Shown here: positions 1 through 8,346 of the stretch, one piece after another
Numbering within the stretch: position 1 is the first letter of the stretch
Layout: every line of letters starts with the position of its first letter
Source of the DNA: Asparagopsis taxiformis
Taxonomy: Eukaryota; Rhodophyta; Florideophyceae; Bonnemaisoniales; Bonnemaisoniaceae
NCBI GenBank assembly: GCA_030407315.1
Contig: JALQPE010002672.1
Span: forward strand, 1 to 32,620
Direction: 5' to 3'
DNA: 32,620 bases
Program-made: the position numbers and the translations under genes
The notes under the pieces: model-generated
The model's input: the letters and a program-made list of their open reading frames with translations, nothing else
The model's database searches: none
What the model was told of the DNA's origin: nothing

Positions 1-863
1 CTCCGTCGCCACTGCATCCGTACCGGCCTCACCATCGTCGGGTATCTTCCGTACATTGTTAACCCTTCGTCCAACGCCTTGTTCGGTGATGAAATGCCGA
101 CAACCTCTAGTTCTGCTAGTCGCGCTCGCAAAATGATATTCTTCATAAAGCACTCGAAAAAGTGTTTTCGTCCCTATCCACCGCGTTCTCTTCCGGGTTC
201 CCCTGCACAGACTCCACTGCAACTGCCCGCCAATGCTTTCCCATCCTAGCCAATTATTGCTGCGACTTTCCAGAGGCCAAAGAGCTGTCATGCACTCGCA
301 ACAGCACTACCACCACACATCCCTGCCACCGCTGCTACATCCCGCCACTCAACTTGAATCCAGCGCGCCACACCAGCCCCGCTCCCTCGATGATACACGC
401 TCTGCACGCCAAGAGAGCGCTCAGGAGCATACAACTGCTCCGCTCGAAGCTCTCTCCCTCCTCGAACAACACTCTGTCCTCGAATCGACCGCTCTTTTTA
501 CCCACCAACAGTCCCCTAGACCCCTACAACATTTTCTCCTTCGAGCCTCTGCACAATCTCCACTCGGCATCTCAAAGCTCATCAAACAGTGCATTGTCCA
601 CCGCCTCAGCTCCCCAGACCTCACCACCACTGCCTCCCATTCCGGGACACCTCGCACCTTCAAGAAGGTGAAAAAATCCATCCTCGCCGGCTCAAACAGC
701 ATTCTGTCCGCTATCGAACGCGACTACTACATCACCGGTCTTCATGTCGACTTCTCCAAGGGTGAGAGGGCACCAATTTGAACGGCCTCTTCACGGAGGA
801 CGGCATACGCGGCATGCTCGCAGCCAAAGACTATCACCATGTCGACATGGTGTTCCCCTTTCA
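1..863 (+). pseudogene. tnp2/CACTA (Plavaka-like) transposase, middle region, frame-broken
   Basis: Conceptual translation shows blocks typical of tnp2-type DDE transposases of the CACTA/Plavaka group, which cut and paste DNA in the nucleus. In order they are a DFPEAKELSCTRN block followed by a C-x2-C pair (about 264-330, frame 3), the DPYNIFSFEPLHNLH block (about 516-562, frame 3), LGISKLIKQ directly after it but in frame 2 (about 563-590), and GLFTEDGIRGMLAAKDY (about 784-835, frame 1). The reading frame therefore shifts near 140, 562, 765 and 865, and the remaining coding potential is not interrupted by stops once these shifts are allowed. The N-terminus lies outside the window. The shifts could be decay, sequencing indels or, less likely, tiny introns. 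The assignment to a family rests on remembered motif patterns. Confidence 0.7.
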
Positions 864-2182
864 TCGCAGCATTCATTGACACATGCTGTGACGAAGTAGA
901 TACGCCCCCCTCACTTCCATCTGCACGCAAATACTCTGACCTCGTCGCATGGGTCATGAAACGCGGGTCGCATCAAGCACTGGACTGCCGCCAACTAGAA
1001 AGCCTCCAGAACTCCATTTCCTATTTCAAACAATCAATGCTCTCCACCCTCGGCCCATTCCACACCACAGGTCTCAAAACTTTCAAGTTCCATCTTCTAG
1101 ACCATCTTCCCGGTGACTTGCAGAGATATGGCGCCCTGGAACACATTGAGGCAGGCCCCTACGAACACTCGCATCTTCTGTTCAAACAGAGTTATAGGAA
1201 AACCTCTCGAAGGCGCTCCACAGCCATGGAAGAGACTATTCGCCACATGGAATTCTCCTTGGCCACTCCAACTGGTCATACCCCATCGAACACATTGGGA
1301 AACGCACGCATGATATCGCCCACAGACGGTGCAGTACTCGTTCGCGACGGATTCACCGTTGCACTGCACGACTTTGCCTCCCTGCTGCCCGATGCAACCC
1401 TCCTCGTTGCAGATATCGACGGACAGCCCGATCCTGCCACTCTTTTGCCGCTGCACAACTCCTCGTTCCCGTCTGGCACCATAACGCTATTCCAGCAACT
1501 CGGTGACACAGCTGCACAAGCGTTCCTCACCCTCGCTAGACTGCGCGCCACGGCAGAAGGCCCTCCAATACATGACATGGACATTTCCGTCACCGTGGTA
1601 AAGTCCGCCTACGTCATGGGAGGGTACGTCCCAGATGCCGACGACTTTGACCCGCACAGTGGCATGCTTCGCCCCACAAACGTGTCGAGGCACAAGCAGC
1701 AGCGCGTCTTTGCAACTTCATCGTTCGGCCCCGCAAAGAGATCGCAGTACTCCTTTGTCGTCATCTCCGGAACTGCCGATGACTACAGAACCATATGGGT
1801 AGGGCGCGTCCTGGCACTGGTACGCCTGCAGTCTCCAAACCTGTTTCAACCTGTAGAACTCGCTTTCGTTCAGTATATGACCTGCTTTGCCCCAAAAACC
1901 GCTGTGGAAAAATCACTTGGGTGCATTTGTTTAAAGTGGTCCACATGGGACCCGGACAACGGATCCGTTGACAGCAATGACACTGCATCCCACAGTGCAC
2001 GTGGTCCTTGGTTTGACCTCATTCCTGCATCTACTATATCTGGCACCGTGCACATCGTACGAAGTAACTTTCCAGTCAAGCCATTTACGAAACAAATGCA
2101 CTGGTCGGACCACCGTTTCTATCTCAACCGCTTCTACACCAACACTGATTACCAGTTCTCAGATGATAATGAAGAAGAATAA
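839..2182 (+). CDS. tnp2/CACTA-like transposase, C-terminal ORF
   Basis: This 447-codon open frame continues the transposase of the preceding entry; true homology starts near 865 with SPFIAAFID, and the ATG at 839 is only the first Met in this frame. The core is KFHLLDHL (about 1084-1107), then GPYEHSHLLFKQ and TSRRRSTAMEET (about 1150-1236), a block that marks tnp2/Plavaka transposases and carries late catalytic-domain residues. The last 200 residues hold the usual poorly conserved C-terminal domain ending in GPWFDLIP...GTVHIVR (about 2001-2060). The stop codon TAA lies inside AATAAA (2178-2183), a possible poly(A) signal. A leftward gene ends 78 bp downstream, so the two are convergent, and they may be the two genes of one transposon. 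Intact over 1.3 kb, but the whole gene is frame-broken upstream. Confidence 0.72.
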   Translation: MSTWCSPFIAAFIDTCCDEVDTPPSLPSARKYSDLVAWVMKRGSHQALDCRQLESLQNSISYFKQSMLSTLGPFHTTGLKTFKFHLLDHLPGDLQRYGALEHIEAGPYEHSHLLFKQSYRKTSRRRSTAMEETIRHMEFSLATPTGHTPSNTLGNARMISPTDGAVLVRDGFTVALHDFASLLPDATLLVADIDGQPDPATLLPLHNSSFPSGTITLFQQLGDTAAQAFLTLARLRATAEGPPIHDMDISVTVVKSAYVMGGYVPDADDFDPHSGMLRPTNVSRHKQQRVFATSSFGPAKRSQYSFVVISGTADDYRTIWVGRVLALVRLQSPNLFQPVELAFVQYMTCFAPKTAVEKSLGCICLKWSTWDPDNGSVDSNDTASHSARGPWFDLIPASTISGTVHIVRSNFPVKPFTKQMHWSDHRFYLNRFYTNTDYQFSDDNEEE

Positions 2183-2259
2183 ATCTAAATCGCAGCACTC
2201 TATTGATAATGTACTACATGATAAGCCTTCTAGTCAACGTCACATTTACTGCACTAATT

Positions 2260-3336
2260 TCAACCATCCTCCATTACGCCAAAACTGTTATCAGCAGTTG
2301 CTGCATGGCGCCGCTCCATGCCCCCATACTGTGGGGCATTGATTTCTACATTCAGGTTTGCACTCAGGTGTCCAGCATATGGGTCAACGACGAAAAGTTC
2401 TGCGCCAATTAGTCCTTGCGCAATCACACAATCCATTACAGCACCGAGGTTTGACGTAATATGCGATTGAATCCAATCCTCGGACACTAGAACAAGTGAT
2501 GAGCAACGGTTTACATCATCAACGACATGAACAATTCCAGACCCCTCTCCGCTTTGCCACACTTCAACAGCCTCTCTCGTCACAGTACGGCTTGCAAACA
2601 CATGCCGTGACTGTGCACTAGTCCGCTGTTCGCTCTCGACAACGTCCGTTTCTTCCCTTGCTTGCGAGCCTTGGAGACAAGACATGCAGTACACCACCAT
2701 ACCAACTAATTGCTGAAAAGCTACCCCCACATATTGACTGTACCGCCTTGTAAACTCCTTCTGCCGTGCACCTCCTTTCCCCTTCGGTTCATCCAAACAC
2801 TCCACAGTAGTCACTAGCCAAGCATCCAGGCGCGCCAGCGTTAGTATGCTCGTCTCTATGTCCATTACTTGTTCTGGTCGTATCGAATAACCCCTGAAGA
2901 TGTCCAGCACATTCACAGCTACTCGGTTGTTAAACCATGCATCACCATTCACTTCCATTTCGAAGCTGTCAGGAACCAAGCCTTTGCTGTATCGCAGCTC
3001 TGAGAACGGTGCCGTTCGCCACCTCCCCATATCCAAATCACCGTTACTTTCCCGTTTCAAAAGCTTCTCAGACGCTTCGCGCTTTTGTTCCTCTCGCTCG
3101 TCCATCTCAGCTCGCGTCGTCAGCATCGTGCATCTAGACATTAATTTCGTGTACCCCAGCGAACCGAACAATCTGTCCCTCGCATTACGCTTCCGTGCAC
3201 TCATCACGTCGGACAGTTTCTGCGTCACCTTCACTTTCAATTCCTTGCTCCCCGCCACAGCCTCTTGACAGCACACACGCTGCTCCTCATCGGAAAACAC
3301 ATCACACCACGGACTTTGACGCAGTACGTGTCGCAC
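2260..3336 (-). CDS. Accessory gene of the left transposon (?), C-terminal part, unknown function
   Basis: This 358-codon leftward open frame is the last part of a gene that begins at 4542. I do not recognise the family. It is soluble, charged in its first third (Arg/Lys/Glu-rich around residues 30-100) and more hydrophobic after residue 110. The open frame begins with a GTG in the frame-overlap zone; the protein sense appears to cross from the preceding frame near 3310, where CDTYCVK of one frame is followed by SPWCDVFSDEEQR of the other. It converges on the transposase ORF, with 77 bp between the stop codons. The arrangement suggests a second transposon gene (DNA-binding or accessory role), but this is inference. 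Confidence 0.5.
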   Translation of the reverse strand: MRHVLRQSPWCDVFSDEEQRVCCQEAVAGSKELKVKVTQKLSDVMSARKRNARDRLFGSLGYTKLMSRCTMLTTRAEMDEREEQKREASEKLLKRESNGDLDMGRWRTAPFSELRYSKGLVPDSFEMEVNGDAWFNNRVAVNVLDIFRGYSIRPEQVMDIETSILTLARLDAWLVTTVECLDEPKGKGGARQKEFTRRYSQYVGVAFQQLVGMVVYCMSCLQGSQAREETDVVESEQRTSAQSRHVFASRTVTREAVEVWQSGEGSGIVHVVDDVNRCSSLVLVSEDWIQSHITSNLGAVMDCVIAQGLIGAELFVVDPYAGHLSANLNVEINAPQYGGMERRHAATADNSFGVMEDG

Positions 3337-3764
3337 AAGTCATTCAGCAGATCACTCTCGTCCCTGTACGAAGGTGTATACCACTGCAGATTCTTGATGA
3401 TATAGCCCGGAGGGGTAGCAATATATCCTACACCGTTTTCGCTCCAAAGTGCCCCTTCTACCGGCTCTACCTCGATGGTACGTCCAGTCCAACGTCTCTG
3501 CGTTTGTTCCGCTATAGGGTCCAGCTCCATAGTCTCGTTCTTGCACCACTTTGTCAGGTTTTCCTCAACCGCCCTAAGAACTCCAAGGTATTTCACAGGA
3601 ATGGCTTTCTGTATTTTCGACTTACCGCCACCGTGATCACTGATTCTACCTGTTCTCGCAATTGCAGTAAGGCTGGCATTTTCCGCCTGCAGAGTCTTCA
3701 CCTTAGCCTCCAACGCAACAATCTCCGTGGTGAGCGCCTTGTTTGCTATGTCCTGGCTAAACAC
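3237..3764 (-). CDS. Accessory gene, third segment (second half of a leucine zipper plus globular region)
   Basis: This open frame has no ATG at its left end: it opens directly at an A7-G run (3771-3764). Its first residues carry heptads (VFSQDIA, NKALTTE, IVALEAK, VKTLQAE, NASLTAI) whose a/d positions are V/Q, N/L, I/L, V/L and N/L. They continue in register the heptads ending the preceding frame (IAELEKK). The coiled coil is therefore split by the frame change, which argues that both frames encode one protein. After the zipper comes a basic stretch (GGGKSKIQK) and a globular region with W and Y residues. The useful part ends near 3310, where sense passes to the next frame. Coiled-coil dimerisation is a reasonable inference; molecular function is unknown. 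Confidence 0.55.
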   Translation of the reverse strand: MFSQDIANKALTTEIVALEAKVKTLQAENASLTAIARTGRISDHGGGKSKIQKAIPVKYLGVLRAVEENLTKWCKNETMELDPIAEQTQRRWTGRTIEVEPVEGALWSENGVGYIATPPGYIIKNLQWYTPSYRDESDLLNDLCDTYCVKVRGVMCFPMRSSVCAVKRLWRGARN

Positions 3765-4327
3765 TTTTTTTCCAGCTCCGCGATCTTCTTCTTCTGCGCA
3801 TTGATGCGACTCGCCATTAAATCGATGGATTCCGGCGGATGCAACCTCTCTGCCCTCACCGTCCCCCCATCTCCCACGCTATCGGGAATATGATGTCCTC
3901 CATCGCCAATAGCCTGACGTCGCGGGGGCGTTACGCGCATATTTGGCACCAATGACACTCTGTTGTGACGAGGCCCGCACTCCGGCTGCTCTCTCCCCTC
4001 AGTACCACCTGACCGCCGATGATAGTTGGCATCCTGTGAACGTTGCTCAGAAACAACATCCCTTGCCGCTATCCTCGGGTCCCTGACTGCATTACCTGCT
4101 GGGGCTGATGTACTCGGCATAGTTGGCGCAGTGGGGGTCACAGCCTCCAGTGTCTCGGGAACCCCCGGCTGGGACTCCGTCTGCAGCACCTCCGCATCTG
4201 CCAACCCGGGAGGAACTACCTTTGCCATAGCACTCTGCCGCAATTCCAACATGTTTTGAGCCACTATCATGTCATCATCATGATGTTCACTGTCCCTGCG
4301 AGCACGCTTGCCTCGGTCAAGCCCCAT
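3746..4327 (-). CDS. Accessory gene, second segment (disordered region and first half of a leucine zipper)
   Basis: The segment is 193 codons counted from an internal ATG, but the same frame is open further upstream (to about 4415), so the ATG at 4327 need not be used. The residues are mostly polar and low in structure: a basic RGKRARR patch close to a HHDDD cluster, then a Pro/Thr/Ala-rich stretch, then a second basic region. It ends in coiled-coil heptads (INAQKKK, IAELEKK) immediately before the A7-G run at 3771-3764 and stops at TAG 3748-3746, six codons later. The zipper continues in the -1 frame. The disordered N-terminus with basic patches followed by a zipper would suit a DNA-binding or nuclear protein; this is inference. 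Confidence 0.5.
   Translation of the reverse strand: MGLDRGKRARRDSEHHDDDMIVAQNMLELRQSAMAKVVPPGLADAEVLQTESQPGVPETLEAVTPTAPTMPSTSAPAGNAVRDPRIAARDVVSEQRSQDANYHRRSGGTEGREQPECGPRHNRVSLVPNMRVTPPRRQAIGDGGHHIPDSVGDGGTVRAERLHPPESIDLMASRINAQKKKIAELEKKCLART
3764..3771 (-). other. In-phase slippery-type heptamer A-AAA-AAG at a frame junction
   Basis: On the minus strand the zero-frame codons are GAA AAA AAG TGT. A -1 slip on A-AAA-AAG leads into GTG TTT AGC, the frame that continues the leucine zipper. The zero frame stops at TAG 3748-3746, 15 bases past the heptamer. A7-G is also a typical place for an indel mutation or a base-calling error, and I see no obvious downstream pseudoknot by eye. Confidence 0.4.
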
Positions 4328-4542
4328 CTCTCTCCGCGCCGTTCCTCCTTCCTCACTTTCTCGCTGCGGATCCCCAGTTCTGCGCCGGTCCGTCTTGCGA
4401 CTACCGACCGCGGTTCAATGCTGCCGGTAGGCCCAGACCGCTTCTTCGCACGGGATTGTCGGGCACTCGATACAGCAGCTGCTGACCGGGTTTTCTGGAG
4501 GCCCGGAGGCTTTGGAGCTTTCTTCGCAATACGCGGCGGCAT
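4267..4542 (-). CDS. Accessory gene, N-terminal segment, basic
   Basis: The ATG at 4542-4540 begins MPPRIAKKAPKPPG and a strongly Lys/Arg/Ala/Ser-rich stretch (RQSRAKKRSG and others) of the kind seen in nuclear-localised or DNA-binding tails. An upstream Met in the same frame (4623) is possible, but the residues before MPPR look non-coding. The sense probably passes to the adjacent frame somewhere between about 4415 and 4327, since both frames are Arg/Glu-rich there and I cannot place the change. With the three following segments it would make a protein of roughly 760 residues. No family recognised. Confidence 0.42.
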   Translation of the reverse strand: MPPRIAKKAPKPPGLQKTRSAAAVSSARQSRAKKRSGPTGSIEPRSVVARRTGAELGIRSEKVRKEERRGERWGLTEASVLAGTVNIMMMT

Positions 4543-4773
4543 AATGAAGCTTTCCCGGAAGCGATGGAACGATTGAGTTGCACGAGATACAAAAAGATTG
4601 CTGTATAGTGTCGGTAACCACAACGGTCTGCGATGAACGTTCAGGTCAGGTCAAGTACCGATAATACGCCAACAGCCCAGATTGTATACGGTAGGCAGTC
4701 ATCAACAGTATTTAATGAGGTACAATTACAGCTGTCGAGCTAGGCCGCGAGCACCCCTATGTCCGGAAGACGT
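4543..4773. other. Gene-free spacer left of the hairpin repeat
   Basis: I see no gene here. The DNA is moderately AT-rich. At 4760-4773 it carries GTCCGGAAGACGTCC, which is echoed in inverted form (GGACATCCACCGGAC, 12 of 15 positions) just beyond the right end of the first hairpin repeat, at 4953-4967. Confidence 0.4.
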
Positions 4774-4938
4774 CCTGATTTGAATTAAAATTTGGGCTAT
4801 TCTCAAAAACATGCACATGTGAACATGTTTTTGAGATGGGGGTGTGCCGTACGGCACAATCGACCGCCCAAATCGATGTTTTTTGCAATATTTTTTTGTG
4901 CCCGAAATTTTAGAATTTCTGGGCTGGCCAGCAATGCA
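4774..4938. repeat. 165-bp multi-hairpin repeat, copy 1
   Basis: The first of three copies. An outer stem ATTTGGGC (4790-4797) / GCCCAAAT (4866-4873) encloses two hairpins. The first is TCTCAAAAACATG (4801-4813) with its perfect complement at 4824-4836 and a loop that itself contains CACATGTG. The second is the 16-bp palindrome TGTGCCGTACGGCACA (4843-4858). A further imperfect hairpin lies at the right end (GCCCGAAATT...AATTTCTGGGC). The left end (GAATTAAAATTTGGGC) is also nearly complementary to the right end, so the unit has terminal-inverted-repeat character, as in a MITE. No coding capacity is supported. Confidence 0.8.
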
Positions 4939-5161
4939 ATCGAGCTGGACATCCACCGGACGTCCATTTCAGGTTGGTCGTGAGAGAGCGGGGCGGGACC
5001 ATGATGGAACAAGGACCAAGACCTGTCCCTGGCGTATTGAGCCTGAAATTGACCCTTCGTCAGACGCCATTTAGCCTTACAGTTGGTGCTTACAGAAGCC
5101 AGTGATGACCCCGCTCGGGGCGGCGGTCGGTTCCTGGGGCCGTTGTGGCCAAATTAGACAC
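4939..5161. other. Spacer between hairpin-repeat copies 1 and 2
   Basis: No gene seen. The segment is GC-richer than the hairpin repeats and is unique in the window apart from the GGACATCC motif near 4953, which is also present right of copy 3. Confidence 0.35.
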
Positions 5162-5325
5162 CCTGATTTGAATTAAAATTTGGGCTATTCTCAAAAACAT
5201 GCACATGTGAACATGTTTTTGAAATGGGGGTGTGCCGTACGGCACAATCGGCCGCCCAAATCAAGGTTTTTTACAATATTTTTGCTGCCCGAAATTCTAC
5301 AATTTCTGGGCTGGCCAGTAATGCA
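5162..5325. repeat. 165-bp multi-hairpin repeat, copy 2
   Basis: Same orientation and structure as copy 1. The outer stem ATTTGGGC/GCCCAAAT and the palindrome TGTGCCGTACGGCACA are intact; the long hairpin has one mismatch (GAAA instead of GAGA at its foot). Flanks differ from the other copies, so the common unit is defined by CCTGATTTG on the left and GGCCAGTAATGCA on the right. Confidence 0.8.
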
Positions 5326-5798
5326 TTAGCTATGTGCTCTAAACCGATTCTAACAAGCAGAAAGAATCCTCTCCTTCATGACGATGCTCTCGAATTGAGT
5401 GCAATGCAACGGACTCCCTCCAGGAGAACGACAAAGCATCGTCTTTTGCAAGACATTTTCGTACGAAAAATAATCGAAACACATATTTGACTTTAACCTA
5501 ACAGCTATCGCGAGCACCGTACTCAGCTAAATTTCCTCTGTAATTCCTTCCTCCAACCAATCAATAGCCGCTTGGTCACAGGCTTAAAAGCCTTCCACTA
5601 TTTGTCCTATCCATCGAAGAGGGTTCGATCCAGGCCTTGATGGGTGTGGAACCCGAGAACTTGAAAATGGAACATATTGCGACAGAGATGAGATGTCATT
5701 CTCTTTCGTTTACTTTTTTCTAACAAGATTCTAAACGTCTACGCAGCGGAACGAACCCAATGTCGTCCGTCCGTTTTCAGCCCGGTGAGATGTTTTTG
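5326..5798. other. Gene-free spacer
   Basis: I see no gene, tandem repeat or strong palindrome here. Short open frames occur but have no coding character. Confidence 0.35.
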
Positions 5799-6125
5799 CC
5801 ATTAACGGAGGTGGAGGCGGCTATGGAGGAAGCCTGCGGTTCGGGTATTCTTTCCATTAACGGAGGTGGAGGTGGCGGCTTTGGAGGAAGCCTGGAGAAC
5901 ATGTGAGATGTCAGTACCCATGGATCACAAGAAAAACATGTAGAGGTCCAGTTTGGATATTGTTGCCATTAACGGAGGCGGAGGAGGCGGCTACGGTGGA
6001 AGCCTGGAGAGCATGTGAGATGTCAGTACCCATGGATCACATGAAGAACATGTTGAGGTGCGGTTCGGATATTCTTTCCATTAACGGAGGCGGAGGAGGC
6101 GGCTACGGTGGAAGCCTGGAGAAGA
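5799..6125 (+). repeat. 112-bp tandem repeat containing a glycine-codon-rich block
   Basis: The block CCATTAACGGAGG plus a GGN-rich stretch and GGAAGCCTGGAG recurs at 5799, 5854, 5966 and 6078. Spacing is 112 bp for the last three and 55 bp for the first, which is shortened. The block translates as Ile-Asn-Gly-rich-Tyr-Gly-Gly-Ser-Leu-Glu, but 112 is not a multiple of three, so successive blocks fall in different frames and are separated by stops. The spacer holds CATGTGA...TCACATG (about 6014-6045) as an inverted repeat. It may be a duplicated exon piece of a glycine-rich protein turned satellite. Confidence 0.75.
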
Positions 6126-6419
6126 ATAGAATAGTCCTATACCCATGGATCACAAGTAGACGTAGTTGGGCTCCTTTTCGAAGCCCATTCGTCTCTTGAA
6201 TAAATTTAGCACCCAAATCATATACGATTGCCGAGTTGACACCCCGTATGTCTCGTTGGTAGAAATAGCAGGGGTTCCACCACTCAGCTGGCGGGAAGTA
6301 GTTACTGATTATATGAGATATGGCTTAGCTCCCGCCAAAACCGATAGCTCTGGGCTCAGGTTCTCCAAATGTGGTTATACGAATGTGTTCTGACAATGGT
6401 AGAAGACGAATATCTGCAT
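6126..6419. other. Gene-free spacer
   Basis: No supported gene; short open frames only. It separates the glycine-rich tandem repeat from hairpin-repeat copy 3. Confidence 0.3.
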
Positions 6420-6583
6420 CCTGCTTTGAATTAAAATTTGGGCTATTCTCAAAAACATGCACATGTGAACATGTTTTTGAGATGGGGGTGTGCCGTACGG
6501 CACAATCGACCGCCGAAATCGATGTTTTTTGCAATATTTTTTCTGCCCGAAATTGTAGAATTTCTGGGCTGGCCAGCAATGCA
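6420..6583. repeat. 165-bp multi-hairpin repeat, copy 3
   Basis: Same orientation as copies 1 and 2. The long hairpin and the 16-bp palindrome are intact; the outer stem is broken by one change (GCCGAAAT instead of GCCCAAAT). To its right (about 6592-6626) GGACATCC and GGATGTC form a further inverted repeat, matching the flank of copy 1 in part, so the element may once have been longer. It ends about 350 bp before the methyltransferase gene. Confidence 0.8.
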
Positions 6584-6934
6584 TCTGAGTCGGACATCCC
6601 CACGTCCAGTGGCCGTCCGGATGTCGCTCACCTGGTAAGCGTGAGGCACCTGTGTCAACCTATGTGACTGGCGGCCTTGCAGTACAACACTCAAAGGCAG
6701 GGAATCACAATCTTTTTAAAATTTTTTCTCTACCACGTATCCGTCACAACTTATTACCTACACCGGTTACGGGTTTCAAGACCTTTCCAGTGCTGTGTAC
6801 CCGTATACTCTGTTCCGTTCGATATCAACCAGTGTTCCTCACGAAAGAGTGCAAACGTCACGAGATACGTCGTCAAATTTGACTGTCTCGCCGAGCGGTC
6901 GCCATCCTGTACCGAATTTTCCACTCATTCCATT

Positions 6935-7080
6935 ATGACGAATAAGCGCAGGCGCAACAGCAATCCGATCGTTGACGACGCAACCGTGCCAATTCTGCGC
7001 GAACCCGCTAGCCCTTGGGAGGATTCTAGTGACATGGGTACACGTCGAAACGTAGGTCGCCCGCCCGCGAAACTACTCTC
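6935..7080 (+). CDS. Methyltransferase gene, N-terminal segment
   Basis: The ATG at 6935 starts MTNKRRRNSNPIVDD, a short basic stretch that could be a nuclear localisation signal, followed by an acidic/Pro-containing linker. The frame then passes to the next one between about 7035 and 7080, probably in the CCCGCCCGCG stretch; downstream in this frame the translation loses character. Start choice: an upstream TTG-started extension of this frame exists but reads as non-coding, AT-rich DNA. Confidence is limited because the segment is short. Confidence 0.5.
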
Positions 7081-8346
7081 GCTGGCAAAGACTTCCTCCG
7101 CCTCTTGCTGGATTTATTCGCCCACTCAAGTTTCGCAGACTTGACGGACAAGCCGGGAGGTTTCACATACGCGGACCTTGGCGCTTGGGTTGCGCAGGGC
7201 ACGGAAGAACAATTTGTGGCGCTGCAAGGTCGACTCAGCATGTCCTTCAGCGGTCGTTCGAAGAATGCTGGAGTCGAGGCGGATGTTGCCGAAATCGTCA
7301 TGGCAGAGATGAACGTTGAGCGAGCCAAGCAGATTGTTCGTCTGGCATTACCCATTGCCGAGTTTTCAAGACAGGATGAGCGTATCGGGCAATGGGTTGA
7401 GCACTGCATCCTTTCTGGGATCGTGCCGCAGACCTTCCTTATTGGATGTAACATGCTTCCTTCGCCACTACAGGCGCCGCAGCGCGGGGAACCAAGCGCC
7501 TTCGTTCTTGCTCCACCGGAAACGTTCGAGGTATTGATGTATTTCCAAGCGTTGTCTATCATCCGAAATCACAACAAGAACCTGCCGCGTCGCCGAATAG
7601 GAGATGCGGCCGAAGAGGGGAACGAAGCCGCACGCGTCCCAGCCCATCGGAAAAGCACTAATCGAGCTTGTTACGTGGTTCAAGTTTTATACCATGCTTG
7701 GACCGATGTGGCCTACGCCGCAAAGTTTTCCAGCTTCGAAGAGTTGATGGCGCCGTACATCATTTTCGACAGCAGTGAGCATTGGTTTGACGTGCTCGAT
7801 GAAGGTCTATTCGCACCGATGGAGCAGAAGCTAGATCTCTACCACAACAAAGCTCCCCTATCTCATCCTGATGGATATGGTGGAAAAGTAGAGACAAGAA
7901 CCAGTGCGCAGCACAGTGCATTTAGGGACCTTGTGAGGAAGTTCTTCGACCGGTTGCAGTTTCTTATCGTCAACCCGGACCTGTACACCTGGCCGGAGTC
8001 CGACCGCTGGGGGCACTGGAAATATACTTCTCAAGCGGAAATCCGGACAAGCTGCCAGCGTATTTTGACACCCTCGACGAAGACGTTATGGCTGTCCTCC
8101 GCCCGGCACCACAAGCCGCGGACGCAGAAAAGGTCCCCAAGCCGGTTGATGACACTCCCACTCGTCGCAACACAGGAGGGAGAGGTTTGGTTCCGTCGAC
8201 AAGACACACAACCAGGCTTCAACTTGGACCTGGGAGGACCAGTCTTACTGCCCAAGGGCCGTCTCCCCCGTCACCGTCACCCCATGCGACAGAAGAGCAG
8301 GAAAGTGAAGGGCAGGCTCTCGCAAAGGACTTTCTTTCGAAAATGA
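7036..8346 (+). CDS. Methyltransferase gene, long N-terminal region of unknown fold
   Basis: The open frame starts after TAG-TGA at 7028-7033. Coding character is clear from about 7075 (TLAGKDFLRLLLDLF) to about 8010 (YTWPESDRWGHW); the rest of the open frame to 8346 is a shadow. The region is about 310 residues, mostly helical-looking, with regular alternation of hydrophobic and charged residues and a Trp/Tyr-rich second half. I do not recognise a domain. Just past the G5 run at 8009-8013 the sense continues in the next frame (EIYFSSGNPDKLPAYFDTL), so this is the N-terminal part of the methyltransferase protein, not a separate gene. It could be a target-recognition or chromatin-binding module; that is inference. 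Confidence 0.6.
   Translation, partial: GYTSKRRSPARETTLAGKDFLRLLLDLFAHSSFADLTDKPGGFTYADLGAWVAQGTEEQFVALQGRLSMSFSGRSKNAGVEADVAEIVMAEMNVERAKQIVRLALPIAEFSRQDERIGQWVEHCILSGIVPQTFLIGCNMLPSPLQAPQRGEPSAFVLAPPETFEVLMYFQALSIIRNHNKNLPRRRIGDAAEEGNEAARVPAHRKSTNRACYVVQVLYHAWTDVAYAAKFSSFEELMAPYIIFDSSEHWFDVLDEGLFAPMEQKLDLYHNKAPLSHPDGYGGKVETRTSAQHSAFRDLVRKFFDRLQFLIVNPDLYTWPESDRWGHWKYTSQAEIRTSCQRILTPSTKTLWLSSARHHKPRTQKRSPSRLMTLPLVATQEGEVWFRRQDTQPGFNLDLGGPVLLPKGRLPRHRHPMRQKSRKVKGRLSQRTFFRK

Noticed and set aside
4792..5074. Short open frames across the hairpin repeats (similar peptides in two copies)
   Set aside because: The similarity only reflects the DNA repeat; frames run through palindromes and have no independent coding signal.
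8088..8346. Overlap of two plus-strand open frames as separate genes
   Set aside because: Coding sense passes once from one frame to the other near 8013; beyond that the first frame is Arg/Ser-rich noise.
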